This document shows, piece after piece, positions 23,906 to 36,584 of a stretch of DNA of 64,000 nt. The stretch is taken from NCBI RefSeq assembly GCF_002551005.1, contig NZ_NVOY01000003.1, forward strand, positions 298,734-362,733, read 5' to 3'. The notes beneath the pieces are model-generated. The model ran no database searches. It had not been told where the DNA came from and saw only the letters and a program-made list of their open reading frames with translations. The stretch is from Bacillus pseudomycoides. GTDB taxonomy: Bacteria; Bacillota; Bacilli; Bacillales; Bacillaceae_G. Position numbers and translations under genes: made by a program. How positions within the stretch are numbered: the first letter of the stretch is position 1; each line of letters opens with the position of its first letter.

Positions 23906-26548
23906 TTATTTTGAAACAGATTTAACGTACTCTTCTACAAATGCAAGTGCATCCTCTACTTGTGCTGGGTTTTTACCACCAGCTTGCGCCATATCAGGAC
24001 GACCGCCACCGCCACCGCCGCAGCGAGATGCCACTTCTTTCACAAGCTTACCAGCGTGGTATCCTTGCTCAATTAAATCTTTCGTTACGCCAGCAAGAAT
24101 GTTAACTTTATCATCATTTACAGCTGTAAGCACGATAACTGCAGATTGTAATTTATTCTTTAAATCATCCATCATCGTACGTAAATTGTTCATATCTGCA
24201 ACGTTTACTTTCGTCGCAAGTACATTTACACCATCAATTGTACGTACTGCATCTGTTAAGTTACCAGCTTCAATGTTGCTTAGTTTTGCTGCAAGAGATT
24301 CATTTTCTTTTTGCAGTTGCTTTACTTCTGCAAACAAGCCATCTACTCTTGTTAAAATGTCTTTCGGGTTTGTTTTCATTTTATTTGCTGCTTCTTTTAA
24401 TAAACCTACTTGTTCGTTCATTAGTTCATATGCAGCTTTTCCTGTTACTGCTTCAATACGGCGCGTTCCTGCTCCGATACCAGATTCAGCAACAATTTTG
24501 AAAATACCGATAGATGCTGTATTATCTACGTGACAACCGCCGCAAAGCTCTAAGCTATAATCGCCTACTTGTACAACGCGTACTACATCCCCGTATTTTT
24601 CCCCAAATAGTGCCATTGCACCCATTGCTTTTGCTTCTTCAATTGCTTTTTGAGAAATGTCTACTGTGATACTTTCCCAAATTTTCTCGTTTACAATACG
24701 CTCAATTTTTTCAAGTTCATCTGCTTGTACTTGACCGAAATGAGAGAAGTCAAAACGTAAACGCTCTGATGTTACAAGAGATCCAGCTTGGTTTACGTGT
24801 CCGCCAAGGATATCTTTTAATGCTTGGTGCAGAAGATGAGTTGCTGTATGGTTCTTCACGATTGCTGCGCGGTTTTTCGTATCAACCACCGCTTTTACTA
24901 CTGCATCTTTCGTTAATGTTCCTTCTTCTACAACTACTTTGTGTAAGTTTTGACCATTTGGCGCTTTTTGTACATCTTTTACAGGCACTTTTACGCCATC
25001 AGCAAGAAGGTAACCACGGTCAGCAATTTGACCACCGCTCTCAGCGTAGAATGGTGTTACATCTAACATTAATTGTCCTTCTTCACCAGCTTGTAAGCTA
25101 TCTGTAAACTCACCATTTTTCACAAGTGCAACAACGTTACTTTCTGTAGCTACCGTACCATAACCAACAAATTCACTCGCTACTTTAATTTCCCCAAGAA
25201 CGCCGCCTTGTACTTGCATAGAATCAACGTCTTGACGAGCTGCACGCGCACGCTCACGTTGTTTTTCCATCTCTGCTTCAAAGCCTTCATGATCAACTGT
25301 CATGCCAGCTTCTTCTGCATATTCTTCTGTTAACTCAATTGGGAATCCGTATGTGTCATATAAACGGAATGCGTCTTCGCCAGAAATAACCGTTGATTTC
25401 GCTTCTTTTGCTTTACCGATTACTTCAGCTAAAATTGCTTCACCATCATGAAGTGTTTCATGGAAACGCTCCTCTTCATTTTTCACAACACGTGCAATGA
25501 AATCTTTCTTTTCTAGAACTTCTGGATAGAAATCTTTCATTACTTCCCCAACTACTGGTACTAATTCGTACATAAATGGACGATTAATGTTTAATTTCTT
25601 TGCATAACGCACAGCGCGGCGTAATAAACGACGTAATACATAACCGCGGCCTTCGTTAGAAGGAAGAGCTCCATCTCCAACAGCAAACGTTACTGTACGA
25701 ATATGATCAGCAATTACTTTAAATGCTGTGTCTTGTTCTTGATTACCAGCACGATATTTTTCACCAGAAATTGCTTCTGTTGCGCTAATAATTGGCATAA
25801 ATAAGTCAGTGTCAAAGTTCGTTGGCACGTTTTGTACAACAGACGCCATACGCTCAAGACCCATCCCTGTATCAATATTTTTCTTTGGAAGCGGCGTATA
25901 CGTACCATCAGGGTTATGGTTAAATTGTGAGAATACAAGGTTCCACACTTCTAAATAACGCTCGTTTTCTCCGCCTGGATATAATTCTGGGTCACTAAAA
26001 TCACTGCCATAAGCATCTCCGCGGTCGTAGAAAATTTCTGTATTTGGTCCACTTGGGCCTTCACCGATATCCCAGAAGTTTTCTTCTAAACGAATAATGC
26101 GCTCTTTTGGCACGCCCATTTTTTCATGCCAAATCGTAAATGCTTCTTCGTCTTCTGGATGAATCGTAACAGATAGTAATTCTTTATCGAATCCAATCCA
26201 CTTGTCACTCGTTAAAAACTCCCAAGCCCATGTGATTGCTTCTTCTTTGAAGTAATCACCAATTGAGAAGTTCCCTAACATTTCAAAGAATGTATGGTGA
26301 CGAGCTGTTTTTCCTACGTTTTCAATATCGTTTGTACGAATTGATTTTTGCGCATTTGTAATGCGTGGGTTTTGCGGAATTACGCGGCCATCAAAATATT
26401 TTTTCAGCGTTGCAACACCGCTGTTAATCCATAAAAGAGATGGATCTTCGTGCGGAACTAATGATGCACTTGGTTCTACTGCATGTCCTTTTTCCTGGAA
26501 AAAATCTAAAAACATTTGACGAATTTGTGCGCCTGTTAAGTGTTTCAT
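23906..26548 (-). CDS. alaS: Alanyl-tRNA synthetase
   Basis: An 880-residue class II synthetase of full AlaRS length, starting at ATG 26548 with GAAGGAGGAAATAC upstream. Order: aminoacylation core ([49 protein letters not shown]), editing domain with metal-binding [11 protein letters not shown] and CGGCHVDNT, and a C-Ala domain ending [15 protein letters not shown]. It charges tRNA-Ala and clears Ser/Gly errors. A T-box leader lies upstream. Confidence 0.97.
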   Translation of the reverse strand: MKHLTGAQIRQMFLDFFQEKGHAVEPSASLVPHEDPSLLWINSGVATLKKYFDGRVIPQNPRITNAQKSIRTNDIENVGKTARHHTFFEMLGNFSIGDYFKEEAITWAWEFLTSDKWIGFDKELLSVTIHPEDEEAFTIWHEKMGVPKERIIRLEENFWDIGEGPSGPNTEIFYDRGDAYGSDFSDPELYPGGENERYLEVWNLVFSQFNHNPDGTYTPLPKKNIDTGMGLERMASVVQNVPTNFDTDLFMPIISATEAISGEKYRAGNQEQDTAFKVIADHIRTVTFAVGDGALPSNEGRGYVLRRLLRRAVRYAKKLNINRPFMYELVPVVGEVMKDFYPEVLEKKDFIARVVKNEEERFHETLHDGEAILAEVIGKAKEAKSTVISGEDAFRLYDTYGFPIELTEEYAEEAGMTVDHEGFEAEMEKQRERARAARQDVDSMQVQGGVLGEIKVASEFVGYGTVATESNVVALVKNGEFTDSLQAGEEGQLMLDVTPFYAESGGQIADRGYLLADGVKVPVKDVQKAPNGQNLHKVVVEEGTLTKDAVVKAVVDTKNRAAIVKNHTATHLLHQALKDILGGHVNQAGSLVTSERLRFDFSHFGQVQADELEKIERIVNEKIWESITVDISQKAIEEAKAMGAMALFGEKYGDVVRVVQVGDYSLELCGGCHVDNTASIGIFKIVAESGIGAGTRRIEAVTGKAAYELMNEQVGLLKEAANKMKTNPKDILTRVDGLFAEVKQLQKENESLAAKLSNIEAGNLTDAVRTIDGVNVLATKVNVADMNNLRTMMDDLKNKLQSAVIVLTAVNDDKVNILAGVTKDLIEQGYHAGKLVKEVASRCGGGGGGRPDMAQAGGKNPAQVEDALAFVEEYVKSVSK

Positions 26549-26584
26549 ATGTATTTCCTCCTTCATTAATATCAATTAGAAAAC

Positions 26585-26875
26585 AAAAAACTCCCGTCCC
26601 CTATAACAGGGACGAGAGTTGACTCGCGTTACCACCCTGATTATGAAATAAAAAGCAGAAGTGTCTCACTTTTAGACACGACAGCTAGATTGCATATCGT
26701 AATCATATGCATATATTTCATCACCTCAAGTTGCCGTAACGTGGCAAGACGGCAGGGATTAGCTGCTCTCAGGAATAGCGTTCTGTTACCCTTCATCTGA
26801 AGCTTCTTACAGCCTAAGGAAGCCTCTCTCTGCAAAATGGACTGTAACATACTCGTTCCGTCATCAATTTATCAT
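26585..26875 (-). promoter_or_regulatory. T-box riboswitch of alaS
   Basis: On the minus strand the T-box sequence AGGGTGGTAACGCG is at about 26636-26623, followed by the terminator AACTCTCGTCCC...GGGACGGGAGTTTTTT (26619-26585). Stem I reads GAACGCTATTCCTGAG, placing the Ala codon GCT (26779-26777) in the specifier position. Uncharged tRNA-Ala should stabilise the antiterminator. It fills the gap between alaS and the AI-2E gene. Confidence 0.92.
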
Positions 26876-26915
26876 ATACTATATGCCAAAATTGTAGCGA
26901 ATCCATTTCTATTTG

Positions 26916-27974
26916 TCAATGTTTCCAATACGGCTTAGTGTGTACAATAATCGTACGCAGAATTGCTAACAGTGGCACGGACAATAAAAGCCCGACAATG
27001 CCGCCAATTTCTCCGCCAACAAGCAGCGCAAGCATAATCACAACTGGGTGCATCCGCAGCGACCTTCCTACAATATATGGAGATAGTATATTACTCTCAA
27101 CAAATTGTAAAATCGCAAGCGCAATACTAGCTTTAATAACTAAATTCGTCGATACTGTTGCAGCAATCATTAATGTTGGGATCGCCCCTAAAATAGGGCC
27201 GAAATACGGGATAATATCAGTAACCCCAACAATAATTCCTAACAGCAATGGATATTTCATCCCGATAAACCAAAAGGCTAGCGCAGAAACACCGCCTAAA
27301 ATTAAACAAACAAATAATTGGCCGCGAATGTAATTCCCAAGAGACTTATCAATTTCTTTTGCTAACTGTTGCCCATCCTTTCGCCATTTAGATGGTATAA
27401 CCTTCCAAAAAATATGATAAAACTCTCCGTAGTCTTTTAATATATAAAATACGATAAATGGGATTAAGAAAATGATAAGAAGGGAATCAAGTATTCCTCT
27501 TGCTGTACTCATTACTTTATTTAAAAGCGCTTGTATCTTCCCTTCAACTCCTGCAAATATTTGCTTCACTTTCTCATTCACAAACTCAGGAAAATTTTCA
27601 GTTTGCTCTCTTACTCCATCCGTCCACGTTTCATACATATTTACAAATTGTGGGAATTGTTCGTTCATTTCTTGGAGCTGCGCAACAACGGCTGGTGTTC
27701 CTTTATACACACCGTATCCAATACCACCAAAGAAAAGAATATAAATGAGTAAGATGGCAAGTGTGCGCGGCATACCTTTTTCATGTAATTTTTCAATAAG
27801 CGGATGCAGCAAATAAGCAATAAAGCAAGCAAGTAAAAATGGTGTAATGGCAACCTTAAGCACAAATAAAATCGGTGCCCATAACGGCTTAATTTTCAAA
27901 AAGACAAGCAAACATAAAAAAATCAGCAACAATAAACCTAACCGATAAATCCAAATAATTTTAAGATTCTTCAA
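26916..27974 (-). CDS. yrrI: AI-2E family transporter (YrrI)
   Basis: A 352-residue membrane protein with about eight hydrophobic segments and the family block (LLGIIVGVTDIIPYFGPILGAIP, VIMLALLVGGEIGGIVGLLLSVP). Family members are proposed exporters of small molecules, and some act as Na+(Li+)/H+ antiporters; the substrate here is unknown. The start is TTG 27974 with GGAGG eight bases upstream. It is upstream of the alaS T-box. Confidence 0.88.
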   Translation of the reverse strand: MKNLKIIWIYRLGLLLLIFLCLLVFLKIKPLWAPILFVLKVAITPFLLACFIAYLLHPLIEKLHEKGMPRTLAILLIYILFFGGIGYGVYKGTPAVVAQLQEMNEQFPQFVNMYETWTDGVREQTENFPEFVNEKVKQIFAGVEGKIQALLNKVMSTARGILDSLLIIFLIPFIVFYILKDYGEFYHIFWKVIPSKWRKDGQQLAKEIDKSLGNYIRGQLFVCLILGGVSALAFWFIGMKYPLLLGIIVGVTDIIPYFGPILGAIPTLMIAATVSTNLVIKASIALAILQFVESNILSPYIVGRSLRMHPVVIMLALLVGGEIGGIVGLLLSVPLLAILRTIIVHTKPYWKH

Positions 27975-28183
27975 CAGAAAAACCTCCTCTATTTCTTAGT
28001 TTGAAAAGAAATAAAGAAGGTTATGTGTAAAAAATAAAAAACATTGCCGTGCCATGATATTTTTGTAGGTATTCTTACTGTTTTGTAGAAAAATACTTAA
28101 CATAACAAATACATTTTCATAAAGTATTACACATAAATAAACAGTAATATCCCAATTTGTTCCACAAAGTTAGGGGGAATACA

Positions 28184-28399
28184 ATGGTTTGGTTAATGTT
28201 AGGTCTTTCCACACTTTGTATGCTATTGGAATGGGTATGCATCGGTTTTGGCATTTGGAAGGGATTTTTCATTCCCTCTTCCAATCAAGAACGCGCCAGG
28301 CATCTCTGGTACTATGGTATTTTAGGACTTGGTTGCTACGGACTTTCTCATCTCTTCTCCCAAATCGGACTATTTTATCTTTATACAAGTACATATTGA
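28184..28399 (+). CDS. Hypothetical small membrane protein
   Basis: A 71-residue protein starting at ATG 28184 with TTAGGGGGAATACA upstream. Two hydrophobic stretches (MVWLMLGLSTLCMLLEWVCIGFG and YGILGLGCYGLSHLFSQIG) flank a short basic loop, suggesting a two-pass membrane protein. It is alone on the plus strand, with a terminator after it. The family was not recognised. Confidence 0.7.
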   Translation: MVWLMLGLSTLCMLLEWVCIGFGIWKGFFIPSSNQERARHLWYYGILGLGCYGLSHLFSQIGLFYLYTSTY

Positions 28400-28455
28400 A
28401 CTACCACCACCTACCGTTTCGTGCTTGAGACGGGGGATGAATTGCCAGATATAAT

Positions 28456-28486
28456 AAAAGCTCCCAAAAATCAGGGAGCCTTTTTC
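28456..28486 (+). terminator. Terminator after the small membrane protein gene
   Basis: AAAAGCTCCC / GGGAGCCTTTTT stem with T-run on the plus strand; also usable from the minus side. Confidence 0.8.
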
Positions 28487-28502
28487 ACATATATAATGTA
28501 AA

Positions 28503-28631
28503 TTATAAGTAAGACTTCAGCATTTTACGTGCTCTTTTCATATTTCGTCTTGAAAATACATCTTGCTTACGTGCATATTGATATGCCGCTGCTCCTACAC
28601 CTAATGCGATTAATGATGAGCGCAATTTCAA
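28503..28631 (-). CDS. yrzQ: YrzQ-like (DUF3918) short protein
   Basis: A 42-residue protein read from TTG at 28631, with AAGGAGAG about eight bases upstream. It has a short hydrophobic N-terminus (LRSSLIALGVGAAAYQYA) and a basic tail (RRNMKRARKMLKSYL), matching the small DUF3918 (YrzQ) family located near recD2 in bacilli. It is likely membrane-associated, and the function is unknown. Confidence 0.75.
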   Translation of the reverse strand: MKLRSSLIALGVGAAAYQYARKQDVFSRRNMKRARKMLKSYL

Positions 28632-28648
28632 AGTTAACACTCTCCTTA

Positions 28649-28837
28649 TTAGCCGATTGTCCGTTCGTTCTCATCAAATAAATCATCTAAAGAACTTAAT
28701 GAACCGTCTTCTTCGACTTGATGTGTATGAATTTTCCCCTTTGAAATCGATAATTCAATAAAGCAGTTCCAGCAATAATATTGATTCACACCGATTTTCC
28801 CGATATCTTTTCCTTTACAGTTTGGACAACTGAACAT
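28649..28837 (-). CDS. Small zinc-ribbon protein
   Basis: A 62-residue protein with two CxxC knuckles (FSCPNCKGKDIG and YYCWNCFIEL), the pattern of a zinc ribbon, and an acidic tail (SLDDLFDENERTIG). It may bind nucleic acid or protein. It lies between yrzQ and recD2 on the same strand. No more specific family could be assigned. Confidence 0.75.
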   Translation of the reverse strand: MFSCPNCKGKDIGKIGVNQYYCWNCFIELSISKGKIHTHQVEEDGSLSSLDDLFDENERTIG

Positions 28838-28945
28838 ATGGCGTTCATCTCCTTACAATCTCCCGTATTCTATTACGCCATTATGTCCAAACTGTATATG
28901 TTTATACATGAGAAGAACTGCATTACACTATATAATTTCACCTCG

Positions 28946-31276
28946 CTACATAAAATCATACGGTGAAATGTTTTCCACATCGAGGCCTTCCTCACTTATC
29001 ACCTCAGTCTCTTCGGTCTTTCCTTGCAGGCGATTGCATAATGTAGTTTGACGAAGCGCATCATCAAGGCGATTTACACCAGATTGAAACGCTGATTCTT
29101 CACCGCAAATAATTAAAAACTTTTTACTGCGTGTAATCCCTGTATAAATTAAATTGCGGCGCAGCATACGATAATAACTTTTCACAACAGGCATAATTAC
29201 AATGGGAAATTCGCTTCCTTGTGATTTATGGATTGAACAACAATACGCATGTGTAATTTGATTTAAATCTGCCTTTGTATAAGTCACTTCGATACCGTCA
29301 AAAGAAACAACAACCATATCTTGTTGTTCCACATTTTCTTTCGCATAAAATACCGACACAATCTCACCAATATCACCGTTAAACACTTGACTTTCCGGTT
29401 GATTGACAAGTTGAAGCACCTTATCTCCAGTCCTATATACAACTTCGCCATATGCGATTTCTTTTCTTTTTTCTTTTTTCGGATTAAATACTTCTTGCAG
29501 CGCTTCATTTAATGTATTAATACCTGCTGGGCCTTTGTACATCGGAGCTAGCACTTGTACGTCACGCGCACTAAACCCTTTTGTTTTTGCGTTTTCACAC
29601 ACTTTTTTCACAACATCAACAATTTGCGTACCTGTGCAAGCAATAAACGAACGATCTTTCTTGTTTTGCGTTACATCAGAAGGTAATACACCTTTTTTAA
29701 TCGCATGAGCAAGCTGAATGACAGATGAACCTTCTGCTTGTCTATAAATTTCCGTAAGCTTTACTGTCGGAATAACGCCCGATTCTAATAAATCTTTCAA
29801 CACTTGTCCAGGACCAACAGATGGCAATTGATCTTCATCTCCAACGATGATGACCTGAATCGTAGTTGGCAACGACTTGAACAATTGATTCGCAAGCCAA
29901 ATATCAACCATAGAAAATTCATCAATAATAAGTAATTTCCCTTTAACAGGATCATGCTCATTACGTTGAAACGATCCTTCTGGTGTCCATCCAAGCAGAC
30001 GATGGATCGTACAAGCAGGCAATCCTGTTGATTCACTCATACGCTTTGCCGCTCTTCCTGTCGGTGCTGTTAATAAAATCGGGAACGGATTGTCATCACT
30101 ATAATCCTTCGGGTCTAATGATAAACCATGAAGAGAAGCATACATTTCAACAATCCCTTTAATAACAGTCGTCTTTCCTGTACCAGGTCCACCTGTTAAA
30201 ATCATCATTGGCTTATGAAGAGCTGTTTGAATACCTTCTTGCTGAAGCGGTGCGTATTGCACGTCGAACTGCTCTTCAATTTTTCCGAGTGTTAACAACA
30301 GCTCCGATTCAGGAAAGGAAGGAAGTTCTTCTTGGCCAAGTAAACGATTGATGGAGGCTACAACACCTTTTTCCGAATAATACAAGGAGGCTAAATATAC
30401 ACGCTCATCTTCTATAATAATTTTGCCTTCTCCTTGCATCATTTCCGTACATTGTAAAACATCTTCTTCTGTAACAGCTGTTTCTTGGTTATTTAATAAC
30501 TCCATCGTTTGTTGCACTAACTGCTCTCTTTTCATATACACATGACCTTCTTGCAGCGAAACGTGCTCTAATGTATAAAAGCAACCTGCTCGTACTCGAT
30601 CAGCATGATTACCAGAGATGCCCAGTGCTCGGCCAATATCATCCGCTCGGCCAAATCCAATACCATCTACCTCTTCAATCAGTTGATACGGATTTTTGCG
30701 GATGACTTCAAGTGTCATTTCTTTATACTGTTGATAAATTTTAATAGAGAGCTTCGTTCCAAACCCATAACCGTTTAGAAAGCTCATCACTTTTTCAAGG
30801 CCTTGATGTTCAATAATCGTCTCGTATATTTCCTGTGCTTTTTGCTTATTTACAATTCCATCTAAAGCTGCGGGATCATCCATAATTTTCGAAATCGCAT
30901 GTTCACCAAGATGATCAACAATCTTTTCAGCTGTTCGTTTCCCAATTCCTTTAAATAAATCGCTCGCTAAATATTGCACCATTCCGGTTTTTGTTTGCGG
31001 CAATTCTTTTTTAAACGTTTCAATATGGTATTGTTTCCCGTACTTTGGATGATCCTTAAAATGACCCGTTAGTGTAAACACTTCATCTTCATGCATGCGG
31101 GAAAAGTGACCTGTTATCATGACCTTTTTTTCGTCATGTGTTTCATTCGTTTCAATAATTTTCATACTGACAACGGAATAGAGGTTTTCTTCGTTGTGGA
31201 AAATGGTATGAAGAACTTGTGCTTTTATAAACTTTTGCTCTTCCTCAAACAAATCCATTGCATGTTGATTTCCCAT
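28946..31276 (-). CDS. recD2: RecD-like DNA helicase RecD2 (YrrC)
   Basis: A 776-residue SF1B helicase starting at ATG 31276 with GGAGGAGG upstream. An N-terminal OB-like region and tandem helix-hairpin-helix domain (LFKGIGKRTAEKIVDHLG, EVDGIGFGRADDIGRALG) precede the motor: Walker A ILTGGPGTGKTTVIKG, IIDEFSMVD, VGDEDQLPSVGPGQVL, and the C-terminal UvrD-like motif AYCCSIHKSQGSEFP. It unwinds DNA 5' to 3' in repair and fork maintenance, without RecBC. Confidence 0.95.
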   Translation of the reverse strand: MGNQHAMDLFEEEQKFIKAQVLHTIFHNEENLYSVVSMKIIETNETHDEKKVMITGHFSRMHEDEVFTLTGHFKDHPKYGKQYHIETFKKELPQTKTGMVQYLASDLFKGIGKRTAEKIVDHLGEHAISKIMDDPAALDGIVNKQKAQEIYETIIEHQGLEKVMSFLNGYGFGTKLSIKIYQQYKEMTLEVIRKNPYQLIEEVDGIGFGRADDIGRALGISGNHADRVRAGCFYTLEHVSLQEGHVYMKREQLVQQTMELLNNQETAVTEEDVLQCTEMMQGEGKIIIEDERVYLASLYYSEKGVVASINRLLGQEELPSFPESELLLTLGKIEEQFDVQYAPLQQEGIQTALHKPMMILTGGPGTGKTTVIKGIVEMYASLHGLSLDPKDYSDDNPFPILLTAPTGRAAKRMSESTGLPACTIHRLLGWTPEGSFQRNEHDPVKGKLLIIDEFSMVDIWLANQLFKSLPTTIQVIIVGDEDQLPSVGPGQVLKDLLESGVIPTVKLTEIYRQAEGSSVIQLAHAIKKGVLPSDVTQNKKDRSFIACTGTQIVDVVKKVCENAKTKGFSARDVQVLAPMYKGPAGINTLNEALQEVFNPKKEKRKEIAYGEVVYRTGDKVLQLVNQPESQVFNGDIGEIVSVFYAKENVEQQDMVVVSFDGIEVTYTKADLNQITHAYCCSIHKSQGSEFPIVIMPVVKSYYRMLRRNLIYTGITRSKKFLIICGEESAFQSGVNRLDDALRQTTLCNRLQGKTEETEVISEEGLDVENISPYDFM

Positions 31277-31295
31277 TTTGCCTCCTCCTTCCATT

Positions 31296-31952
31296 TTATG
31301 CGTCTTGTTCTAATAAACGAATACCATTACCAGCTAAAAAGTGATCTGGCTGAATCGTTACAGCTTTCTTAAACATCGCAAGCGCCTTCTCACGATTTTC
31401 TTCAAACGCATATGCAACACCTAAGTTGTAATATGCATCTGCATGCTCTTCATCAAGTGCTACAACTTTTTCAAAATAAGGTTTCGCCTCTTTTACATGT
31501 TCTAGACGCGCAAAGCATAATCCGCATTGGAACATAGCCTCAGCGTCACTTTCGTCTAATTCAGTGGCACGTTGTAAAAACGGCAGTGCTAAACGGTCGT
31601 TTCCAAGCTGCACATATGTAATGCCAAGCATAAACGATACATCTCCTGACTGCAGCCCCGCTTGCATCGCCTTCTCAAATGCTTCTTTCGCCTCTGCAAA
31701 AAGTTCTTGCTGATAATATATATTTCCTAATCCATAGTATGCCGTAGCAGATTTCTCATCTAATTCAATCGCACGCTTATAAAACGCAATGGCACGTTCA
31801 CTATCTCCTAATGCATCTAATAAATTTGCAAAGTTAATATAACCAAGTGCATCTTTAGGATTTTCCTCAATCGCCTCAGTAAAATTTTTTGCGGCTTCTT
31901 CCCAGTTTCCTTCTTGCATATATTGAATGCCTGTTTCAAGCTTATTTGACAT
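31296..31952 (-). CDS. yrrB: TPR-repeat protein YrrB
   Basis: A 218-residue protein made of about six tetratricopeptide repeats (for example GYINFANLLDALGDSERAIAF, AYYGLGNIYYQQELFAEAKEA, AYYNLGVAYAFEENREKALAM). It should be a cytosolic protein-binding scaffold, like B. subtilis YrrB. The partner is unknown. It is 19 bp upstream of recD2 on the same strand, after mnmA. Confidence 0.9.
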   Translation of the reverse strand: MSNKLETGIQYMQEGNWEEAAKNFTEAIEENPKDALGYINFANLLDALGDSERAIAFYKRAIELDEKSATAYYGLGNIYYQQELFAEAKEAFEKAMQAGLQSGDVSFMLGITYVQLGNDRLALPFLQRATELDESDAEAMFQCGLCFARLEHVKEAKPYFEKVVALDEEHADAYYNLGVAYAFEENREKALAMFKKAVTIQPDHFLAGNGIRLLEQDA

Positions 31953-32024
31953 TTATCCTTCACCTCTACAACAAATTATAACAAAGAATCTATTTTCCGA
32001 GCGAACGAAAATTCGCTTTTATCT

Positions 32025-32066
32025 AAAAAGAAACCTCTGACCGATATAAGGCAGAGGTTCTTCTTT
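32025..32066 (-). terminator. Terminator after mnmA
   Basis: GAACCTCTGCC... / ...TCAGAGGTTTC stem followed by TTTTT on the minus strand, directly after the mnmA stop. Confidence 0.85.
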
Positions 32067-32067
32067 C

Positions 32068-34345
<2,278 letters not shown>

Positions 34346-34380
34346 AATATCTCCTTCTTTCCAAATCGTTACACACGGAA

Positions 34381-34797
34381 TTAAATATAAAACATATAAC
34401 CGCCGTTGTTTTCTTCTTCATAGCGTACTAAATCTTCTAACGTTGTACTATCAAGAACTTCTTGCACTGCATCGCGAACACGTATCCAAAGCTGACGCTG
34501 TGCTGGTTCTTCTTCATCCAACATTTCTACTACGCTAATCGGCCCTTCTAATACGCGGATTACATCACCTGCTGTAATGTTAATCGGTTGATCTGATAAT
34601 ACATAACCACCATATGCACCGCGTGTACTTTTTACAAGACGCGCATTACGAAGCGGAGAAATTAATTGCTCTAAATAATGCTCTGATAAATCGTGCGCCT
34701 GCGCAATCGATTTTAACGAAATCGGTCCTTCTCCAAACTTTTTCGCAAGATCAATCATAATTGTTAAACCATAACGGCCTTTTGTTGAGATTTTCAT
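34381..34797 (-). CDS. cymR: Cysteine metabolism repressor CymR (Rrf2 family)
   Basis: A 138-residue Rrf2 protein starting at ATG 34797 with AAAGAGGTGC upstream. It begins MKISTKGRYGLTIMIDLA, with a winged helix (SLKSIAQAHDLSEHYLEQLI, TRGAYGGYVLS). No cysteine is present, so the iron-sulfur site of IscR is absent, as in CymR. In B. subtilis it acts with the CysK-O-acetylserine sensor complex to repress cystine uptake, mccAB and other sulfur genes. Confidence 0.92.
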   Translation of the reverse strand: MKISTKGRYGLTIMIDLAKKFGEGPISLKSIAQAHDLSEHYLEQLISPLRNARLVKSTRGAYGGYVLSDQPINITAGDVIRVLEGPISVVEMLDEEEPAQRQLWIRVRDAVQEVLDSTTLEDLVRYEEENNGGYMFYI

Positions 34798-34998
34798 ATA
34801 TGTAGCACCTCTTTTCAAGTCTTTTGCTTCTACTTCGTTCGTTATTCGTTTATTTAATAGGAAAAACACTCTCTGAAATCAAAATCCTTTGAAATTATAG
34901 CATAATATAGTATGATAAGGAATTTCAACTTTTCTAACAGAAATGATAACATATAAGTATACCAAATAACTCGGAATTTATAACATAAAGTGAAAATT

Positions 34999-35233
34999 TA
35001 ATCAGCCCTCACCAATCGGGCTTTTACGGGCAGTTTATCTCCCATCTAACTTCTTTAGAAAAGCGGAAGCGGCTCGCCCAGAATTGCAGGACACCCACGC
35101 CCTTGACAGAGAGGCGCTTTTTGCCTCGTCCAAGGGGCGAAACGACCGGAGATTCTAGCCGCTAGAGTTGGACAGTGCTTTACCAAATTTTGAAGTGGGA
35201 GTATTACTGCCCACGAATTGCGGGATAAACAAC
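34999..35233. repeat. Composite inverted-repeat element between cymR and rarA
   Basis: The outer arms GGGCAGTTTATCTCCCA (from about 35029) and TGGGAGTATTACTGCCC (to about 35217) are near complements. Inside, AAAGCGGAAGCGGCT (from about 35060) and AGCCGCTAGAGTTGG (to about 35171) pair by GCGGCT/AGCCGC and enclose further GC-rich stems. The right end also occurs at 16991-17018. It looks like one mobile structured repeat inside, or fused with, another. No protein gene was seen in 34798-35260. Confidence 0.65.
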
Positions 35234-35260
35234 AAACGGTCACTGAAGGAGAGAGAACAT

Positions 35261-36547
35261 ATGAAACAACCACTCGCACATCGAATGCGTCCGACCAATA
35301 TCACAGAAGTTATCGGACAAGAACATTTAGTGGGCGAAGGCAAAATTTTATGGCGGATGGTACAAGCTAAGCATCTACAATCAATGATTTTATACGGACC
35401 TCCCGGAACAGGAAAAACATCAATCGCAAGCGCCATTGCCGGCAGCATCGGCATGCCTTTTCGTCTATTAAATGCTGTTACTCATAATAAAAAAGATATG
35501 GAAGTTGTTGTCCAAGAGGCAAAAATGCATCGACATCTCATCTTAATTTTAGATGAAGTGCATCGATTAGATAAAGGAAAACAAGATTTCCTTCTTCCTC
35601 ACCTAGAAAGCGGGCTCATTACATTAATTGGGGCAACGACAAGCAATCCATTTCACGCAATTAATTCCGCTATTCGAAGCCGTTGTCAAATTTTTGAACT
35701 ACACGCTTTAACAGAGGAAAACCTTTTACAAGGATTAAAACGCGCTTTAACTAATCAGGAAAAAGGACTAGGAGAATACAACGTAATCGTAACCGATGAA
35801 GCTCTGTGTCACTTCGCAAACGCATCTGGCGGTGATATGCGCTCTGCTTATAATGCACTTGAGCTCGCTGTCTTATCTAGCTTTACAACAAATGAAGAAA
35901 CAGTAGAAATCTCACTTGGAATTGCCGAAGAATGTTTACAGAAGAAAAGTTTTGTACATGACAAAGGCGGCGACGCTCATTACGATGTCTTATCAGCTTT
36001 CCAAAAATCAGTGCGCGGAAGTGATGTGAATGCCGCTCTTCATTATTTAGCTCGCCTTATTGAAGCTGGTGACATGCAAAGCATTGGCAGACGATTACTT
36101 ATTATGGCATACGAAGATGTTGGACTTGCAAACCCACAAGCCGGACCTCGTACGCTAGCTGCCATCGAATCCGCAGAACGCGTCGGCTTTCCAGAAGCGC
36201 GCATTCCACTTGCCAATGCGGTCATTGAACTATGTTTATCACCAAAATCAAATTCAGCGTATAAGGCACTTGATGCAGCACTTCACGATTTACGAAACGG
36301 ACAAACTGGTGATGTTCCAGCTCATTTAAAAGATAGTCACTATAAAGGCGCAGAATCGCTCGGCAGAGGAATTGGCTACCTATATCCGCACGATTATCCA
36401 AACGGATGGGTCCAGCAACAATACTTACCGGATAAAATTAAAAACAAGGAATACTATAAACCAAAGAAAACAGGAAAGTTTGAACAAGCACTTGCTTCTG
36501 TTTATGAAAGATTGCAACACTCGTATAAAAGTAAATCAAAAGGATAA
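35261..36547 (+). CDS. rarA: Replication-associated AAA+ ATPase RarA (MgsA/YrvN)
   Basis: A 428-residue clamp-loader-like ATPase starting at ATG 35261 with GAAGGAGAG upstream. Walker [15 protein letters not shown], Walker [16 protein letters not shown], sensor 1 [10 protein letters not shown] and sensor 2 [14 protein letters not shown] are intact, followed by the MgsA C-terminal tetramerisation region ([16 protein letters not shown]). It acts at stalled replication forks. It is one of the few plus-strand genes, facing away from cymR. Confidence 0.95.
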   Translation: MKQPLAHRMRPTNITEVIGQEHLVGEGKILWRMVQAKHLQSMILYGPPGTGKTSIASAIAGSIGMPFRLLNAVTHNKKDMEVVVQEAKMHRHLILILDEVHRLDKGKQDFLLPHLESGLITLIGATTSNPFHAINSAIRSRCQIFELHALTEENLLQGLKRALTNQEKGLGEYNVIVTDEALCHFANASGGDMRSAYNALELAVLSSFTTNEETVEISLGIAEECLQKKSFVHDKGGDAHYDVLSAFQKSVRGSDVNAALHYLARLIEAGDMQSIGRRLLIMAYEDVGLANPQAGPRTLAAIESAERVGFPEARIPLANAVIELCLSPKSNSAYKALDAALHDLRNGQTGDVPAHLKDSHYKGAESLGRGIGYLYPHDYPNGWVQQQYLPDKIKNKEYYKPKKTGKFEQALASVYERLQHSYKSKSKG

Positions 36548-36584
36548 CATAAGCGAAAACGACATGAAATATGGAGGTTTCACA

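Noticed and set aside
26641-26850. Open frame within the alaS leader
   Set aside because: It lies inside the T-box structure and lacks a ribosome site.
28020-28137. TTATGTGTAA / TTACACATAA inverted pair about 100 bases apart
   Set aside because: Ten AT-rich bases at that distance are likely by chance, and no gene or element is bounded by them.
35055-35454. Minus-strand frames over the composite repeat and rarA start
   Set aside because: They cover structured repeat DNA and the reverse strand of rarA; no ribosome site or protein-like composition.
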